This document shows positions 24,126-25,508 of a DNA stretch of 25,508 nucleotides, piece after piece. The position numbers and the translations under genes are program-made. Below the pieces are notes generated by a model, which saw nothing but the letters and a program-made list of their open reading frames with translations, was not told the DNA's origin and made no database searches. The number at the start of each line of letters is the position of its first letter. Positions within the stretch are counted from its first letter, which is position 1. Source of the DNA: JACMJP01 sp046160675. Lineage in GTDB: Bacteria; Bacteroidota; Bacteroidia; Chitinophagales; BACL12. The stretch spans positions 1-25,508 of the forward strand of contig JBJXHH010000190.1 in NCBI GenBank assembly GCA_046160675.1. The letters run 5' to 3'.

Positions 24126-25508
24126 TTATTTAAATGTAATTATTTCAAAGGAGTATGGTTTCACAGTTACAGACATACTATGATATGTTCCGGGGTCAGT
24201 CCCCGGATTAATTGTATATTGTAATTCGGAAACCACACTATCAAAGTGTACAGACAAGTTTTGTGCATTTACATCAGTATGTAATGGTATTTGATACTGA
24301 AAAGAAGTTCCAGATTTATTAAAAATGGTAATTACTGTGTCGCTAAAATAACTTCTTTTGTAAGCATAAATGGTATCATTTACCAGGAGTTCCTGAAAAT
24401 CTCCGTACAACAAAGCCATGTGTTCGCTTCTGAGTTTTGAAAGTTCTATAACAGTGTTTTTAACATCTTGTTCGTTTGTGCTCAAAGAGTCAAAACGCAT
24501 CATGCGCCTATTATCAGGATCATTTGCGCCGGGTATTCCTATTTCATCACCGTAGTATATGATCGGGATACCAGGAATGGTCATGTTGAATGCATGCAGC
24601 ATTTTCAACTTACTATAACCTACAGGATTTGTTACATCTATTTTTCTTAACCAGCCTGCTTCTTTGTCATTTTCAGTAAATTTTAAATCGCCACTTGCAT
24701 ATGAAATGAATCTTGCCATGTCATGGTTGCCTGTGATGTTTCCCATTACATGATGCCAGCCATAATAATAAAAAGTTTCATGCAGGCTTGCTGATAATCT
24801 TTCAAATGAAATTTCATCCAGAGCAAAAACACTTCTCGCATCAAAATATAAATTAAAATCAAATTGGGCGTTGAGCATACCACTGCCTAAATAAGAGCTA
24901 ATTAATTCTCTGCTTCCGAATGTTTCCCCAATCTGATAAATGTTTCTTTGCTGCGGAATTTCAAGTTGCGTTTTTATTTTTTGAGTAAGGATGCGCCAGA
25001 ATTCCGTTTCAATATGTTTTGTTGCATCATGGCGGAAACCATCAAGATTAAATTCTTTCAGCCAGTACATTGCCGAATCTGCGCACAGTTCTGCAACATT
25101 TTTTTGTGAGTGATCAAAGCTAGGCATATAAGGTTCGAACCAGGTAGTTAAACGTTGTTCATCCCACAGGCGCAGATTTTTTCTGCCATCGGGTAAAATC
25201 AAATTACTGAAATATTCAGGATTACTTCCCCAAAGCGGATGTTGTTCATGAATATGATTTGCTACATAGTCAAGATACACACTCATACTATTATTATGTG
25301 CATCGTCTATTAAATTCTTGAAAAGTAAATTGTTCCCGAACCTGGTATCTACCTGTGAAAGTGAAATGGGCCAATACCCATGATAACCGCTAAACCAACG
25401 ATGAGGTGGCGGGTATTCCTGGTAAGCATTATAGGGGTTCTGAAAAACTGGAGAGATCCAAAGCGAATTCACACCAAGTGATTGAAAATATCCCTCATCA
25501 ATTTTTTT
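24126..25508 (-). CDS. GH13 alpha-amylase family protein, partial (N-terminus outside window)
   Basis: The frame is open to the window edge. The bases 25473-25508 translate to KKIDEGYFQSLG, which joins VNSLWISPVFQNP, the usual second strand region of GH13 enzymes, so the real start lies upstream of this strand's edge. Within the visible part are VYLDYVANH (region I), NLDGFRHDATKH (nucleophile Asp, codon 25026-25028), YQIGETFGS (acid/base Glu) and ITGNHDMARF (stabiliser Asp). All catalytic acids are present. The C-terminal part is a beta domain. It is a different subfamily from the following GH13 protein, so the two may attack different parts of an alpha-glucan. Whether it has a signal peptide or lipobox cannot be seen. 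Confidence 0.88.
   Translation of the reverse strand, partial: KKIDEGYFQSLGVNSLWISPVFQNPYNAYQEYPPPHRWFSGYHGYWPISLSQVDTRFGNNLLFKNLIDDAHNNSMSVYLDYVANHIHEQHPLWGSNPEYFSNLILPDGRKNLRLWDEQRLTTWFEPYMPSFDHSQKNVAELCADSAMYWLKEFNLDGFRHDATKHIETEFWRILTQKIKTQLEIPQQRNIYQIGETFGSRELISSYLGSGMLNAQFDFNLYFDARSVFALDEISFERLSASLHETFYYYGWHHVMGNITGNHDMARFISYASGDLKFTENDKEAGWLRKIDVTNPVGYSKLKMLHAFNMTIPGIPIIYYGDEIGIPGANDPDNRRMMRFDSLSTNEQDVKNTVIELSKLRSEHMALLYGDFQELLVNDTIYAYKRSYFSDTVITIFNKSGTSFQYQIPLHTDVNAQNLSVHFDSVVSELQYTINPGTDPGTYHSMSVTVKPYSFEIITFK

Overview
This window reads as a chromosomal segment from a member of the Bacteroidota, probably Chitinophagales or a relative. The evidence is AT-rich DNA, a C-terminal type IX secretion sorting domain (gene at 5047-6687), promoters of the Bacteroidota form (TTTG, about 19-21 nt, TAnnTTTG), a secreted GH92 alpha-mannosidase, and a PspC-type membrane protein of the kind common in this phylum. 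I see no insertion sequences, CRISPR arrays, tRNA or rRNA genes.

Layout. Positions 1-5002 (+) hold the end of a PspC-type membrane protein, a DUF2231-like membrane protein, and an overlapping pair of exported proteins: a TIM-barrel-like lipoprotein and a large helical-repeat protein. Positions 5047-6687 (-) encode a secreted cytochrome c / copper monooxygenase-like protein. Positions 6933-13745 (-) form a tight nine-gene run, apparently one operon: yqeY-like, cvpA-like, pabA/trpG-type glutamine amidotransferase, alpha/beta hydrolase, CBS-domain protein, short Omp85 protein, NAD kinase, patatin-like lipase and gamma-carbonic anhydrase. Positions 13794-17602 (+) hold a GH92 alpha-mannosidase and two small cytoplasmic genes. 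Positions 18348-19817 (+) encode IMP dehydrogenase. Positions 20362-25508 (-) hold two GH13 alpha-amylase-family genes, the first running off the window edge, followed by an MBOAT O-acyltransferase and its SGNH partner.

How the genes work together. The nine-gene run is largely housekeeping (NADP supply, chorismate amination, envelope proteins). The GH92 and GH13 genes point to extracytoplasmic glycan breakdown, although no SusC/SusD pair lies inside the window. The MBOAT/SGNH pair is expected to acetylate an exported glycan.

The least explained stretch is the roughly 700-base region 17603-18341, before guaB. It carries a near-consensus promoter, a 28-codon ORF in front of an intrinsic terminator with a competing antiterminator pairing, a second 24-codon ORF ending in a set of mutually exclusive hairpins, and a 63-codon ORF with a very strong Shine-Dalgarno sequence closed by a perfect terminator. 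guaB then has its own promoter. I regard this compact cassette of tiny ORFs and attenuator-like RNA structures as the best candidate in the window for something undescribed.
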